Below are positions 44,723 through 54,495 of a stretch of DNA of 64,000 bases, piece by piece. This DNA comes from Halobacillus ihumii. GTDB taxonomy: Bacteria; Bacillota; Bacilli; Bacillales; Halobacillaceae. The stretch spans positions 930,001-994,000 of the forward strand of contig NZ_CACVAO010000001.1 in NCBI RefSeq assembly GCF_902726645.1, written 5' to 3'. Position 1 is the first letter of the stretch. Each line of letters opens with the position of its first letter. The position numbers and the translations under genes were made by a program. The notes under the pieces are model-generated. The model saw nothing but the letters and a program-made list of their open reading frames with translations, searched no databases and had not been told where the DNA came from.

Positions 44723-45865
44723 ATGAAATATTTCGACTATGCAGCCACTTGTCCAATAGGCAAGGAAGCTCTCCAAGCCTACATAAAAGCATCTAAGGAA
44801 TTCTTTGCCAATACTCGCAGTGTTCATGATGAAGGATCAAAAGCTGATAGATTAATAGAACATTGCCGTGAAAGAATGGCAGAACTACTGCAAGTTGCAG
44901 CAGAGGGAATCACTTTTACGAGCGGTGGTACCGAAAGTAACTTGCTGGCATTATATGCTCTTGCCCGTGCCGGGACAGGTAAGCATATCGTGGTCTCTGC
45001 AGGTGAACATTCATCGATCCATAACATAACGGCTAAACTGGCAGAAGAAGAAGGATATGAATTGAGTATTATTCCGATGACGAAAGACGGGTTGGTAAAT
45101 GTAGAGGAGTTGAATCAGGTTATTCGGGAAGATACCTCATTCGTTTCGATTCAACATGTAAATGCCGACCTTGGAACGATCCAGCCGCTTGAATCCATTT
45201 CTGAAATCTGCCGAGAAAAACGTACGTTATTGCATAGTGATTGTGTACAATCTTTTGGAAAAGTAGAAATGGATAAAGTCACTTCATTAGTCGACAGCTT
45301 TTCCATTTCAAGTCATAAAATTTACGGACCTAAAGGCGTGGGGGCATTATATATCAGCCCATCCCTCTCCTTTACTCCTTTTCTTCCTAATGTGTCCCAT
45401 GAGAACGGCGTTCGTCAAGGTACTTTAAACACTCCAGGCATCGCCGCTTTCACGACAGCTGCTGAAATGTGTTTAAATAAGCTCGAAAGCCATCAAGCGC
45501 ACATAAAAAATTTAAAGAAAGAATTTCTTACTTTATTAGAAGAGTCAGGGATGTGTATAAAGGCTGTCGGATCAGAAGTTGACTCCTTTGTACCTGTGCT
45601 TGGCCTTTGTATCCACGAAATTGACGGTCAGCACATGATGCTCGAAGGAAATCGCCGCGGCTACTTTTTTTCAACAGGAAGCGCATGTCAAGTAAGAAGC
45701 GGCGGCCCGCCGAGAACTTTGCTATCGATGGGGTTAGCTGAAGAGGAAGCGAAAACCTTCATTCGTATTTCGTTTGGCGTGGATCAGTCATTAGAGGATG
45801 TGAAAGGGTTAGCGCATTGCCTTAATGAGGTGATCAGTGAGCGTATAAAGGTTGTTAGAAAGTGA
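44723..45865 (+). CDS. nifS: NifS/IscS-like cysteine desulfurase linked to NAD synthesis
   Basis: The 380-residue PLP enzyme has the class V aminotransferase pattern: FTSGGTESNLLAL, GEHSSIHN, and SFSISSHKIYGPKGVGALY with the cofactor Lys. The sulfur-carrying Cys is in FFSTGSACQVRSGG. In Bacillus subtilis the nifS-type gene is divergent from nadBCA and serves to load the NadA cluster; the same arrangement is seen here. The start ATG follows AAGGGGGA at good spacing. Confidence 0.92.
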   Translation: MKYFDYAATCPIGKEALQAYIKASKEFFANTRSVHDEGSKADRLIEHCRERMAELLQVAAEGITFTSGGTESNLLALYALARAGTGKHIVVSAGEHSSIHNITAKLAEEEGYELSIIPMTKDGLVNVEELNQVIREDTSFVSIQHVNADLGTIQPLESISEICREKRTLLHSDCVQSFGKVEMDKVTSLVDSFSISSHKIYGPKGVGALYISPSLSFTPFLPNVSHENGVRQGTLNTPGIAAFTTAAEMCLNKLESHQAHIKNLKKEFLTLLEESGMCIKAVGSEVDSFVPVLGLCIHEIDGQHMMLEGNRRGYFFSTGSACQVRSGGPPRTLLSMGLAEEEAKTFIRISFGVDQSLEDVKGLAHCLNEVISERIKVVRK

Positions 45866-45876
45866 TGGGGTTATCG

Positions 45877-45910
45877 AAAATAATCCGAACTAATACGTTC
45901 GGATTATTTT
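45877..45910. terminator. Bidirectional terminator between desulfurase gene and gusA1
   Basis: AAAATAATCCGAAC (45877-45890) pairs perfectly with GTTCGGATTATTTT (45897-45910). Confidence 0.88.
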
Positions 45911-45919
45911 ATGCCTTAT

Positions 45920-47746
45920 TCAGTTTTGGCCAATTTTCTCCCTGATTTTTTTATAATTAAAATCAGGAATATTCGCCCAGCGTTCACGCATCTTATGGGC
46001 TGCCAACTTCGGTTTCCGTTCACGAGTAAAAATTCCTTTCTTATTACCCTGAACACGAATAACCCCTTGACTCGTTTGGAAATCAGCAAAATTCCAAATA
46101 TGCTCTCCAACAAAATTCTCGAACTGGTCAAAAATTTCGTGGTTCGCATCTAAATACTCAACTTGATATTCTTCTGTGAACATAACAGGATCAACATCAT
46201 GGAGACCAGCAATCGTATCTGCTCCATACTCTGTCATAATAATTGGTTTTCCAGGACATCGTTCTTCCCATCCTTCAAACTCTTCTTTCAACTTCGCTTT
46301 TGCTAAATCGAGCTGTCCGCCTTGTAGATACCATCCATAGTAACGATTTAGAGCCAGCACATCTACAAGATCTCCTACCTTGCATTTATCAGGAGTTGAC
46401 TTCAGGTAAGTAACGATCGTGACCGGCCGATCTTGTGGATCTAATTCTTTTGCTAATTCAACTAATGGTTTGAAATATTCGTAAGCGCCTTCCTCTTCAG
46501 AAGCTGGCTCATTGGCGATGCTCCACAGAACGACAGAAGGATGATTTTTATCACGAGTAATCAATTCTTTGATCACATCTACATGATGATCATATGTTCC
46601 GATTTCCTTCCAAGTGTCTCTTGGTTCAGTGTCGCCTAGGAGAGCTGCGCCAAAGTTCAAGTGCACACCTACTGCTGGTGTTTCATCAATAATTACGAGT
46701 CCCTCGCGATCTGCCAACCGCATAATCTCTTCAGAATATGGGTAATGAGCGGTACGGAAAGAGTTTGCACCGATCCATTTCATCAATTGAAAATCCATCA
46801 CATTTAACGCTTCGTCCATTCCCCTACCATGAACGTGCGAATCTTCATGCTTTCCAAATCCTTTGAAATAGAACGGTTCACCATTAATCAAAAATTGATT
46901 TTCAGCGACTTCTACTGTTCGAACACCAAAGGGTTGATCATATTGATCGACAACGCTCTCGCTCTCCAGAAGTTCAACTCTCAGTGTATAAAGGTAGGAG
47001 TTCAATGGCTGCCACAAATGAACATCCTTGATTTCGACCTCGCCGCTTGCACCTTGAGCTTCGGCTACAACTCTTTTTTCTTCATCTAATACACTTATAT
47101 TAACTTCAGACTGTCCACCTGCTGATTCGACATCATATTTAACGATTCCATTTTCCCCGTTCACATCCGTGACAACAGTAATATCCTTCACGTAAGATTT
47201 AGGGGTGGTATATATTTTAACAGGACGATGAATTCCCGCATAATTGAAAAAGTCGAAATTCGGGCTGTTTTCAACTACTGTACCTAACCCGTCCACTTCA
47301 TGTTCGTGATAATGGCCAACAGGCAATGTTGTTTCGTCAACGATATTATTGACAGCTACCGTCAATCGGTTCGTCCCATTTTGAACGTGATCATTAATTT
47401 CTTTTTCAAAAGGGGTGAAGCCTCCTTTATGCTCCATCAACAACTCACCATTAAGATATACTTTTGCAACATGGGTGGCCGATCCAAAACGTAAAACCAT
47501 TCTTTCCTGATTCATATAATTCGGCACATGGAACTCTCTTTCATACCAGACCCACCCAATGTGGTTGCGAATTTCCTTTGTTACTCCAACATCGTTATAT
47601 GATGTCGGAACGGCCATGTTCAAGGTATCTTCCAAAGAACGTTTTTGCCATTCCTGTTCAAAACCCTCTCCGTGATCAAGCTTGAAATCCCAAATCCCGT
47701 TAAGGTCTACGATTCCTCTAGTGTTTGTAGTAATTGGGTATAACAT
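45920..47746 (-). CDS. uidA: Beta-glucuronidase, GH2 family (copy 1)
   Basis: The 608-residue enzyme has the GH2 layout of jelly roll, immunoglobulin-like and TIM-barrel domains. The acid/base Glu is about 413 in [12 protein letters not shown] and the nucleophile Glu about 506 in [24 protein letters not shown] and NRYYGWYLQ support beta-glucuronidase rather than galactosidase. It cleaves beta-glucuronides in the cytoplasm to glucuronate. The GPH symporter gene lies 69 bases upstream in the same transcript. AAGGAGATG precedes the ATG. A close paralogue is at 60858-62663. Confidence 0.93.
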   Translation of the reverse strand: MLYPITTNTRGIVDLNGIWDFKLDHGEGFEQEWQKRSLEDTLNMAVPTSYNDVGVTKEIRNHIGWVWYEREFHVPNYMNQERMVLRFGSATHVAKVYLNGELLMEHKGGFTPFEKEINDHVQNGTNRLTVAVNNIVDETTLPVGHYHEHEVDGLGTVVENSPNFDFFNYAGIHRPVKIYTTPKSYVKDITVVTDVNGENGIVKYDVESAGGQSEVNISVLDEEKRVVAEAQGASGEVEIKDVHLWQPLNSYLYTLRVELLESESVVDQYDQPFGVRTVEVAENQFLINGEPFYFKGFGKHEDSHVHGRGMDEALNVMDFQLMKWIGANSFRTAHYPYSEEIMRLADREGLVIIDETPAVGVHLNFGAALLGDTEPRDTWKEIGTYDHHVDVIKELITRDKNHPSVVLWSIANEPASEEEGAYEYFKPLVELAKELDPQDRPVTIVTYLKSTPDKCKVGDLVDVLALNRYYGWYLQGGQLDLAKAKLKEEFEGWEERCPGKPIIMTEYGADTIAGLHDVDPVMFTEEYQVEYLDANHEIFDQFENFVGEHIWNFADFQTSQGVIRVQGNKKGIFTRERKPKLAAHKMRERWANIPDFNYKKIREKIGQN

Positions 47747-47815
47747 CGTTACATCTCCTTCTCTTAAGTAGTTTTCAAAAGTCCTATAACCTTAATTCAA
47801 TTAACTTTTCAAGAC

Positions 47816-49306
47816 TCACCAAACCATAGCCTCATCCTCATCCTCCTCTTCTTCTGACTTTTGTTTTTCATCAGCTATAGCACTTTGGATTTCGTTCATT
47901 TTCTTTTTATCTAAAATATAGAATTTCATAGCTATAATTGAAATAAGCCAACCTAAGATTGGAATACCAAATGCTATGATTAAGGTCATAATCAATAATG
48001 GTGTAGTGAGCGTCTCTCCCAATTGTGGAAATTCATTTTTATAGCCAATTATGGCTACGAGAAATCCGACAAGTGCTGGTGCCAGAGAAGAGACCATTTT
48101 ATCAATAAAGGAGAATATGGTTCCTATCATTCCAGGTACGTAACGTCCCGTCTTAAATGTTTCATAATCAGAAACGTCTGCGATCATTGGAATAACAATA
48201 GATGGCGTCAACGTTCCAATCCCTGTACCGATGCTGAACAAAATTAGGAAGACGATTGTTATTCCTCCCATACTTTCAAGTGAAATGATAGAAGGATCGA
48301 TGATTAAGAAAAAGGGAATTAATATTCCAAACGAAATCACGCCTAGCCATGATGCTTTTACCAGAGTATTTTTCATGCCGCTTTTTCTTGCATACATAAC
48401 TCCTAAAAAAGTAATGATTAGCCCCGGCACAATTGTAATTAGTGAAATGGTACCACTCAGTGCATAATCACCAAGCATAATTCCGAAAAACATAACCATA
48501 ACCGGTGCTTGTCTCATAACCAGGGAAGCAACCTTATCTGTTGATGCAGCGATCACTAACATTTGCAGCGGTCTATTTGCCTTGAAAATTGGCAAGTAAT
48601 CACGAAATCTAGTATTCACCGTCAAATCAGCTAACCCAAAGTATTCTTTTCTGTCTTTATTCCAAATTGCTATGGTTGCCAAAACAGTAAAAACACCGGC
48701 GGCTATCATTACGATTGTATTCAATTCTGTAAAGAGCGCCATGTTGAAGTCTCCGTGTTTGGCAATTAGATAGGAAGCCACAAAAATCTGTCCACCGGTG
48801 AAAACGCCAATGTTATAAACTGAATCAAAAATGGAAAAAAGAGGACGCTGCTTAGGGTGGTTCGTTAAAACGGTCTGTCCAGCTTTTGTTACAGCTGTCT
48901 GCATCGTATAACCAATGATATAAACCGCATAAGCAGCAATAAAAAAGATCATTTGAAATTCCTCAGGCAGTTGATGAGTCACATTGTACATAGTTAAGAT
49001 AGAACCTGCTATAATAATATTTCCTATTATCATAATAGGTCTGAACTTACCAAATTTCGATTCCGTCTTATCAATGATGAATCCAATAATCGGATCGGTA
49101 ATTCCATCAAACACGCGCATAAATGTCAATATTGTACTGATAACTACGACGGTTAATCCAGCAACTCCAGTTGCATAATAAGATACAAACGTCAGGGTAA
49201 ATAGATATAAATTTGTTGCCGTATTATTTAGTGCGAATAATGCAATCTGCCATATTTTCGCTGAATTGTACCCATAGCTTTTGTTCGTGACAATTGACTC
49301 AGACAT
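47816..49306 (-). CDS. GPH family glycoside/glucuronide:cation symporter
   Basis: The 496-residue protein has 12 membrane spans and the GPH signature FDGITDPIIGFIIDKTESKFGKFRP near residues 67-91. Its acidic cytoplasmic tail (EEEEDEDE) is short, and there is no LacS-type EIIA domain. By family and by its place ahead of a beta-glucuronidase gene it probably imports glucuronides with sodium or protons, like UidB. A ROK-type operator and a cre-like box precede it. Confidence 0.9.
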   Translation of the reverse strand: MSESIVTNKSYGYNSAKIWQIALFALNNTATNLYLFTLTFVSYYATGVAGLTVVVISTILTFMRVFDGITDPIIGFIIDKTESKFGKFRPIMIIGNIIIAGSILTMYNVTHQLPEEFQMIFFIAAYAVYIIGYTMQTAVTKAGQTVLTNHPKQRPLFSIFDSVYNIGVFTGGQIFVASYLIAKHGDFNMALFTELNTIVMIAAGVFTVLATIAIWNKDRKEYFGLADLTVNTRFRDYLPIFKANRPLQMLVIAASTDKVASLVMRQAPVMVMFFGIMLGDYALSGTISLITIVPGLIITFLGVMYARKSGMKNTLVKASWLGVISFGILIPFFLIIDPSIISLESMGGITIVFLILFSIGTGIGTLTPSIVIPMIADVSDYETFKTGRYVPGMIGTIFSFIDKMVSSLAPALVGFLVAIIGYKNEFPQLGETLTTPLLIMTLIIAFGIPILGWLISIIAMKFYILDKKKMNEIQSAIADEKQKSEEEEDEDEAMVW

Positions 49307-49492
49307 TAAAATCCCCCCTGTATTGGCTGATCATGAACAACTTTTAACGGCCAGTGATTGAAACCCCTTTCATTTACCTGTATGAATCATTCACTCTTCG
49401 TGCTCCCATGGCTCTGCCATTAGAAATGTAATATACAATTATGCACCTCCACCTCCAGTAATTTGCCTTATGTTACTGAGGTAATCTTTTTA

Positions 49493-49509
49493 TTTGTTTA
49501 CTAAACAAA
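49493..49509. promoter_or_regulatory. ROK-regulator operator 1
   Basis: TTTGTTTACTAAACAAA is a perfect palindrome 187 bases before the GPH symporter start and 150 before the ROK gene. Nearly the same site precedes uxaC (55938-55956). Confidence 0.78.
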
Positions 49510-49528
49510 CTATTAATTATATACTATA

Positions 49529-49543
49529 TGTAAGCGCTTCACA
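49529..49543. promoter_or_regulatory. cre-like box near the gus/ROK divergent promoters
   Basis: TGTAAGCGCTTCACA resembles the CcpA site with one irregular base. It lies 20 bases from the ROK operator. The rest of 49307-49658 holds the divergent promoters, an inverted repeat CAGTAA/TTACTG (49456-49478), and no gene. Confidence 0.55.
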
Positions 49544-49658
49544 TTTCAACCCTTAATTTTCGAAAAATTTCAAACGTAGTTTGTGAAGTGTTTTTTTGCT
49601 AGAATTAAAGTGTTAACTGTAAGTAATTACCTCAATAGTATAGGAGGAATTAATTTTA

Positions 49659-50867
49659 ATGAGTACCGGTGATGCCCGATATATTAAACAACTGAATAGA
49701 CGAATCCTAATAGAAGAAATCGTTAAAGAAAGAGCCTTATCCAGAAGTGACCTAGCCCGGAGCACTGGATTAAATAAAGCCACTGTTTCTGCCCAGGTAA
49801 ATGATCTGATACAAGACCATATCGTTTCAGAAAAAAGCCCTGGAGAATTAATAACAGTTGGCAGAAAACCAATCTTATTAGAAATGAATGACAAAGCAGG
49901 ATACAGCATTGGAATAGACATTGATCAGTTTGTGATTCGGGTTAATTGTATCGACTTCAAAGGAAACCCTTTCCATAAGCTAAATATTGACATCAATCAA
50001 AATGACTTTAATCATGTAGTAGATGTCATTAAAATTCATTTGATTCCTTTAATAGAAAAACTAAACAATGACTATGACCCTATAGGTCTAACGGGAATAG
50101 GCGTAGGGATTCATGGTATCATCAACAACGATGATCAAGTCGTATTTACTCCTAAGCAACGATGGACAGATTTAAATGTAAAAGAAACATTGGAGAAAGA
50201 ATTGAATACATCCATTTTTATTGATAATAACTCCAACCTTAGTGCTTATGGGGAACAAGTTTATTTCGAAAGTATTCCAGACTTATTTTGTATTACTCTT
50301 TACTCTGGAATCGGACTTGGAATCATTAATCAAAACAATATTTATCGGGGATATCAAGGATTTGCTGGTGAAATCGGACATATGATTATAGAGCCTGATG
50401 GGCTGCGTTGTTCTTGTGGCAATCAGGGGTGCTGGGAACTGTATGCTTCCGAAAAGACTTTGGCTTCAAAAATAACGAATCATTTTCCTGAAGTTACATC
50501 AATACAGGATTTCGATCATTTATTAAAGGACACCACCTTTGAGAAAACATTAGATGAATACTTAAAATACTTGGGAATTGGCCTAAACAATATCATCAAC
50601 ATTTTCAATCCGCAAAAGGTCATCCTGAATGGGTCACTGATTAACAAGAACCCTGCTTTGATCAATAAAATACATGATCATCTACATTCAAAGATGAACA
50701 GTTATGAAGACATTAGAATTTCTCATCTTGGTGAGAACGCTTGCGCCATCGGGGGTGCAGCTATAGTTCTGAAAAACTTCTTTGACATTGATACACTGGA
50801 TTATTTGAATTATGAGTATAGTTTCGAAGATTTTTCTGATAGTAACGAGGTAAGCTTAAAACCGTAA
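49659..50867 (+). CDS. ROK family transcriptional repressor of the glucuronide genes
   Basis: The 402-residue protein has an N-terminal winged helix (about 15-65, RSDLARSTGLNKATVSAQVN) and a ROK sugar-kinase-like domain. That domain has the zinc motif CSCGNQGCWELYAS near residues 249-262. This is the XylR/NagC/Mlc plan. It is divergent from the symporter-gusA1 operon, and matching palindromes stand before that operon and before uxaC, so it probably represses both until a hexuronate or glucuronide binds. AGGAGGA precedes the ATG. Confidence 0.88.
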   Translation: MSTGDARYIKQLNRRILIEEIVKERALSRSDLARSTGLNKATVSAQVNDLIQDHIVSEKSPGELITVGRKPILLEMNDKAGYSIGIDIDQFVIRVNCIDFKGNPFHKLNIDINQNDFNHVVDVIKIHLIPLIEKLNNDYDPIGLTGIGVGIHGIINNDDQVVFTPKQRWTDLNVKETLEKELNTSIFIDNNSNLSAYGEQVYFESIPDLFCITLYSGIGLGIINQNNIYRGYQGFAGEIGHMIIEPDGLRCSCGNQGCWELYASEKTLASKITNHFPEVTSIQDFDHLLKDTTFEKTLDEYLKYLGIGLNNIINIFNPQKVILNGSLINKNPALINKIHDHLHSKMNSYEDIRISHLGENACAIGGAAIVLKNFFDIDTLDYLNYEYSFEDFSDSNEVSLKP

Positions 50868-50884
50868 CGTTTTTTCCAGCCCGA

Positions 50885-50917
50885 AGAGCCGTGCCTCTAT
50901 AATAGAAGCACGGCTCT
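50885..50917. terminator. Terminator between the ROK gene and kdgK
   Basis: AGAGCCGTGC (50885-50894) pairs with GCACGGCTCT (50908-50917). It lies between convergent stops; T tracts are weak. Confidence 0.7.
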
Positions 50918-50938
50918 CGTGATTATTTGAAAGAAGTT

Positions 50939-51940
50939 CTAGCGAGTAACATCTTGATTCACTTGATTCATAAATGCAGCAACTTCATCTGCATTAAATT
51001 GATTATGATCTCCAGCAATCGTATGTTTCAATAACCCGCTAGCAAGTCCAAATGCAACGGTTTGTTGGGGTTTCATAGCTTGTTCATTTGCATGAATGAT
51101 GCCTGCTGCAAAGGCGTCCCCCCCTCCAATTCGATCCATCACATCAAACACTTCACTTTCCTGGGAGTAAAGCTGATCGTTTTGATATAAATACGCTGTC
51201 AGCTGGTGTTGATTGGCAGATTGAACGGTTCTATTCGTGCAGGCGAACGTATGAATCGAGTATTCACTTGATGCTTCACGATAAAATTCCTTCAAGCTGG
51301 CCTCTGAGAACGTATCACCTGAATCATATCCTAATATATGAACAAAATCTTTATAGCCTGCGAAGCATACATCCACATAAGGAAGGATTGCCTCAAATGC
51401 CTCTTTGGCTTCCTCAGTTGTCCATAGTTTGCTTCTATAATTACAGTCAAAACTAACGGTAATATTTCTGTGCTTCGCTTCCTTTACAGCGGAAATTGTG
51501 AGAGACTTTGCTTTTTCAGACAACGCTGGAGTAATTCCACTCACGTGAAAAAGTTCCACTCCTTCAAACAACTCATCCCAGTCACATGTCTCATTTACTA
51601 AATTTACAAACGAGGAATGAGCCCGGTCATACGTGACTTGTGGCCCCCGCATTGAAAACCCTTCTTCTACGAAATAAAGGCCAAGGCGACCTTCATGAGT
51701 ATAAACATGCCTGGTGTTCACGTGATGTGCATGTAGAAATTCAACCACATTCTCTCCTAAAGAGTTAGGAGGTACAGCGGAGAAAAATGACACCTTGTGG
51801 CCAAAATTCGCTAACGACACGGATACATTTGCTTCCGCTCCCCCAATCGAACGCTGAAAAGAATTCGTCTCTTTCATTCGTACTTTATTAGGAGCTGTCA
51901 TCCTCATTAACACTTCACCAAACGTAACGATGCTGCTCAT
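50939..51940 (-). CDS. kdgK: 2-keto-3-deoxygluconate kinase
   Basis: The 333-residue PfkB-family kinase phosphorylates KDG to KDPG. N-terminal FGEVLMRMTAP with GGAEANVSVSLANFG forms the sugar site, and DRIGGGDAFAAGIIHA near residues 268-283 holds the catalytic Asp and anion hole. It overlaps the aldolase gene by four bases and ends the uxa/uxu/kdg operon. Confidence 0.92.
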   Translation of the reverse strand: MSSIVTFGEVLMRMTAPNKVRMKETNSFQRSIGGAEANVSVSLANFGHKVSFFSAVPPNSLGENVVEFLHAHHVNTRHVYTHEGRLGLYFVEEGFSMRGPQVTYDRAHSSFVNLVNETCDWDELFEGVELFHVSGITPALSEKAKSLTISAVKEAKHRNITVSFDCNYRSKLWTTEEAKEAFEAILPYVDVCFAGYKDFVHILGYDSGDTFSEASLKEFYREASSEYSIHTFACTNRTVQSANQHQLTAYLYQNDQLYSQESEVFDVMDRIGGGDAFAAGIIHANEQAMKPQQTVAFGLASGLLKHTIAGDHNQFNADEVAAFMNQVNQDVTR

Positions 51941-52569
51941 AATCCAACTTCCTTAAGTTTATCAACGAAGGCTCTGGCATTCGCAGTAACTGCAGAAAAA
52001 TCACCCGTTTTTGCTGGACGGGTGATCTCTCCGCCGACACCGACCATAATCGCTCCTGCTTTAAGCCAATCATTCATATTATCAATATTCACTCCGCCTG
52101 TTGGCATAATTTCAACATACGGCAGCGGGCCTTTGACAGCTTTTATAAAAGACGGATCATAGTTTTGACCAGGGAAAAGTTTAACAACGGAGGCACCTGT
52201 TTCTAATGCCTGTACCATTTCGTTAAGTGTCATACAGCCTGGCAAGTAAGGAATTTGGTACCTATTACACAAAAAAGCAGTCTCACGGCTATAATTAGGT
52301 CCTACGATAAACTTCGCACCCGCATTTATCGCCGCTTTTGCTGTTTCAGGATCAAGAACAGTACCCGCCCCTACCATTACGTCATCATGTGCTGCAAAAT
52401 ACCGAAGTACTTTTTCCGCATCTGGGATCGTGAACGTAACCTCAAGACTGGTTACGCCTCCTTCGATGCAGGCTTCAGCTGCTTTTATCGCCTCTTCAGC
52501 CGTTTCTCCCCGGACAACGACGGTCAGTTTCTGTTCGATCATTTGTGTTAAATACGTGTATGCTTGCAT
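51937..52569 (-). CDS. kdgA: KDPG / 4-hydroxy-2-oxoglutarate aldolase
   Basis: The 210-residue class I aldolase cleaves KDPG to pyruvate and glyceraldehyde-3-phosphate. The motifs are GGVTSLEVTFTIPDA (substrate Glu), VGAGTVLDPE, and KFIVGPNYSRE; the Schiff-base Lys is in ASVVKLFPGQNYDP. The frame opens at 52614 inside the preceding gene; AAAGGA supports the ATG at 52569, which avoids overlap. Confidence 0.92.
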   Translation of the reverse strand: MQAYTYLTQMIEQKLTVVVRGETAEEAIKAAEACIEGGVTSLEVTFTIPDAEKVLRYFAAHDDVMVGAGTVLDPETAKAAINAGAKFIVGPNYSRETAFLCNRYQIPYLPGCMTLNEMVQALETGASVVKLFPGQNYDPSFIKAVKGPLPYVEIMPTGGVNIDNMNDWLKAGAIMVGVGGEITRPAKTGDFSAVTANARAFVDKLKEVGL

Positions 52570-52582
52570 CCAATCATCCTTT

Positions 52583-53428
52583 CTACACCCCAGAATAGGC
52601 GGAAAATCCGCCATCTACAGGAACAACGATTCCGTTTACGAAACTTGATGAACCTTCATCTACTAACCATAACAAAGTTCCAATCAGTTCCTCAGCTTCT
52701 CCCAATCGATCCATCGGGGTCTGGGAAATGATTTTAAGGGCGCGATCACTATAATTTCCTTGTTCATCAAGGATCATGCCACGATTTTGATCGGTTAGGA
52801 AGAAGCCTGGCGCAATCGCATTCACTCTAATTCCTACCTTAGAAAAATGGACAGACAGCCATTCTGTAAAATTACTAATAGCTGCTTTCGCTCCGCTATA
52901 AGCAGGGATCTTTGTTAAAGGCTTAAAGGCATTCATTGAGGAGATGTTAATAATCGTGCACGATTCTTTATCAATCATATCCTCAGCAAAGACTTGAGTA
53001 GGTAATAAAGTTCCTAGAAAATTAAGGTTAAATAAATCTTCTACAGCATGTTGTTCTAGATTGAAAAACGTTTTTGTCTCTTTGTCGACTGGTTCGGAAA
53101 AATATTCCTGATCAGCCGTAGCTCTAGGGTTGTTGCCGCCTGCTCCATTAATAAGAATATCCACTGTACCGAACTGGTCATGGATTTGAGCTTTGACTTG
53201 CTGAAGTGCATCTTTATCGAGTACATCTGCGCTAAAGCCGACTGCCTCGCCTCCCTCATCGGTAATCTCCTCAACGATATGATGGATCTTCTCTTTATTT
53301 CTGGCCAGCACAGCCACCTTCGCTCCATTTGCTGCGAGCGCTTTACTAAATACACTTCCTAATACTCCACTGCCGCCCGTTACGACAGCCACTTTATTTG
53401 CTAAGTCAATTTGAAAAGGTAAATTCAT
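52583..53428 (-). CDS. uxuB: Mannonate oxidoreductase / fructuronate reductase, SDR type
   Basis: The 281-residue short-chain dehydrogenase has the cofactor motif VTGGSGVLGSVF near residues 16-27 and the active Ser-Tyr-Lys (SSMNAFKPL, then YSGAK). DDAQ-like INGAGGNNPRAT and the insert around TADQEYFSEP are typical of the Bacillus UxuB (YjmF) type, which reduces fructuronate to mannonate and is unrelated to the E. coli enzyme. It lies between uxuA and kdgA in the operon. Confidence 0.9.
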   Translation of the reverse strand: MNLPFQIDLANKVAVVTGGSGVLGSVFSKALAANGAKVAVLARNKEKIHHIVEEITDEGGEAVGFSADVLDKDALQQVKAQIHDQFGTVDILINGAGGNNPRATADQEYFSEPVDKETKTFFNLEQHAVEDLFNLNFLGTLLPTQVFAEDMIDKESCTIINISSMNAFKPLTKIPAYSGAKAAISNFTEWLSVHFSKVGIRVNAIAPGFFLTDQNRGMILDEQGNYSDRALKIISQTPMDRLGEAEELIGTLLWLVDEGSSSFVNGIVVPVDGGFSAYSGV

Positions 53429-53443
53429 TCAGACCACCATCCT

Positions 53444-54475
53444 TCACTGTTTGATCGTATCAATGATTCCATTCAAGTACGTTGCTCCGAGAGCCCGGTC
53501 ATATAAGCCATACCCAGGTCTCCCTTCTTCATCCCAGATCATTCGTCCATGGTCAGGACGAATAGGCCCGTCAAAGCCGACTTCATGCAATTTGTTAAGA
53601 ATGGCTACCATTGGTAATGATCCATCATGTATAGAATGTGACGACTCTTGAAAAGATCGATCACCCGTCCATTTCACGTTTCTTGCATGAACGAAGTGGA
53701 TTCGACCTTTGGCAGCTTCGATGATCTCAAGTAAATCATTCTCAGGATTAGAACCTAGCGAACCTGAACAGAATGTTAGACCGTTAGAGGAACTGTCCAC
53801 TTTTTGTAAAATATACTCTATATTTTCTTTACACGTAACAACCCTAGGCAAGCCAAAAATATTCCATGGGGGATCATCAGGGTGAATCGCTAGTTTGATA
53901 TCTTCTTCTTCCGCCACAGGAATAACTCGTTCCAGGAAATAAATTAAGTTCTCCATCAGCTGGTCTTCCGATACGGATTTATACGCCTCCATAATTGATT
54001 TAAGTTTATCAGTTTGGAAGGATAAATCCCAACCTGGCAGTGTCAGTTTCCCATCAAGCCGATCAATTTGTTTCACTTCTTGTTCGTGATAAGATAACGA
54101 ATTCGATCCATCTGGAAGCTGGTCTTGTAAATTTGTCCGTGTCCAGTCGAACACCGGCATAAAATTATAGCAAACTGTTTTAACACCAGCCTTGGATAGA
54201 TTGCGAAGCGTTTGTTTATAGTTTTCAATATATTGCTCTCGTGTGGTCCGCCCCAGTTTAATATCTTCATGAACAGGGACACTCTCAATTACGTTTAATC
54301 GCAGCCCATGATCACTTATGCTGTTTTTTAAACTCATAATTCTTTCATAATCCCACACTTCTCCGGCTGGGATATCATATATCGCTGATACAATCCCCTT
54401 CATTTGAGGGATTTGTCTAATATGGTCAAGCTTCACCTTATCGTCTAGTCCATACCATCGAAAACTCATTTCCAT
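53444..54475 (-). CDS. uxuA: Mannonate dehydratase
   Basis: The 343-residue TIM-barrel enzyme dehydrates D-mannonate to KDG. It has the start MSFRWYGLDDKVKLDHIRQI, metal ligands in AIHPDDPPWNIFGLPR and FCSGSLGSNPENDL, HFVHARNVKWTG, and the C-terminal IRPDHGRMIWDEEGRPGYGL. The frame opens at 54499; GGAGGGG supports the ATG at 54475. It follows uxaC after 20 bases. Confidence 0.94.
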   Translation of the reverse strand: MEMSFRWYGLDDKVKLDHIRQIPQMKGIVSAIYDIPAGEVWDYERIMSLKNSISDHGLRLNVIESVPVHEDIKLGRTTREQYIENYKQTLRNLSKAGVKTVCYNFMPVFDWTRTNLQDQLPDGSNSLSYHEQEVKQIDRLDGKLTLPGWDLSFQTDKLKSIMEAYKSVSEDQLMENLIYFLERVIPVAEEEDIKLAIHPDDPPWNIFGLPRVVTCKENIEYILQKVDSSSNGLTFCSGSLGSNPENDLLEIIEAAKGRIHFVHARNVKWTGDRSFQESSHSIHDGSLPMVAILNKLHEVGFDGPIRPDHGRMIWDEEGRPGYGLYDRALGATYLNGIIDTIKQ

Positions 54476-54495
54476 GCATAACCCCTCCTTCCAAA

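Noticed and set aside
45911..46153. Antisense frames opposite the 3' ends of both gusA copies (also 60843-61118) that code similar peptides
   Set aside because: Their similarity follows from the conserved sense strand of the paralogous gusA genes; neither has a convincing ribosome site.
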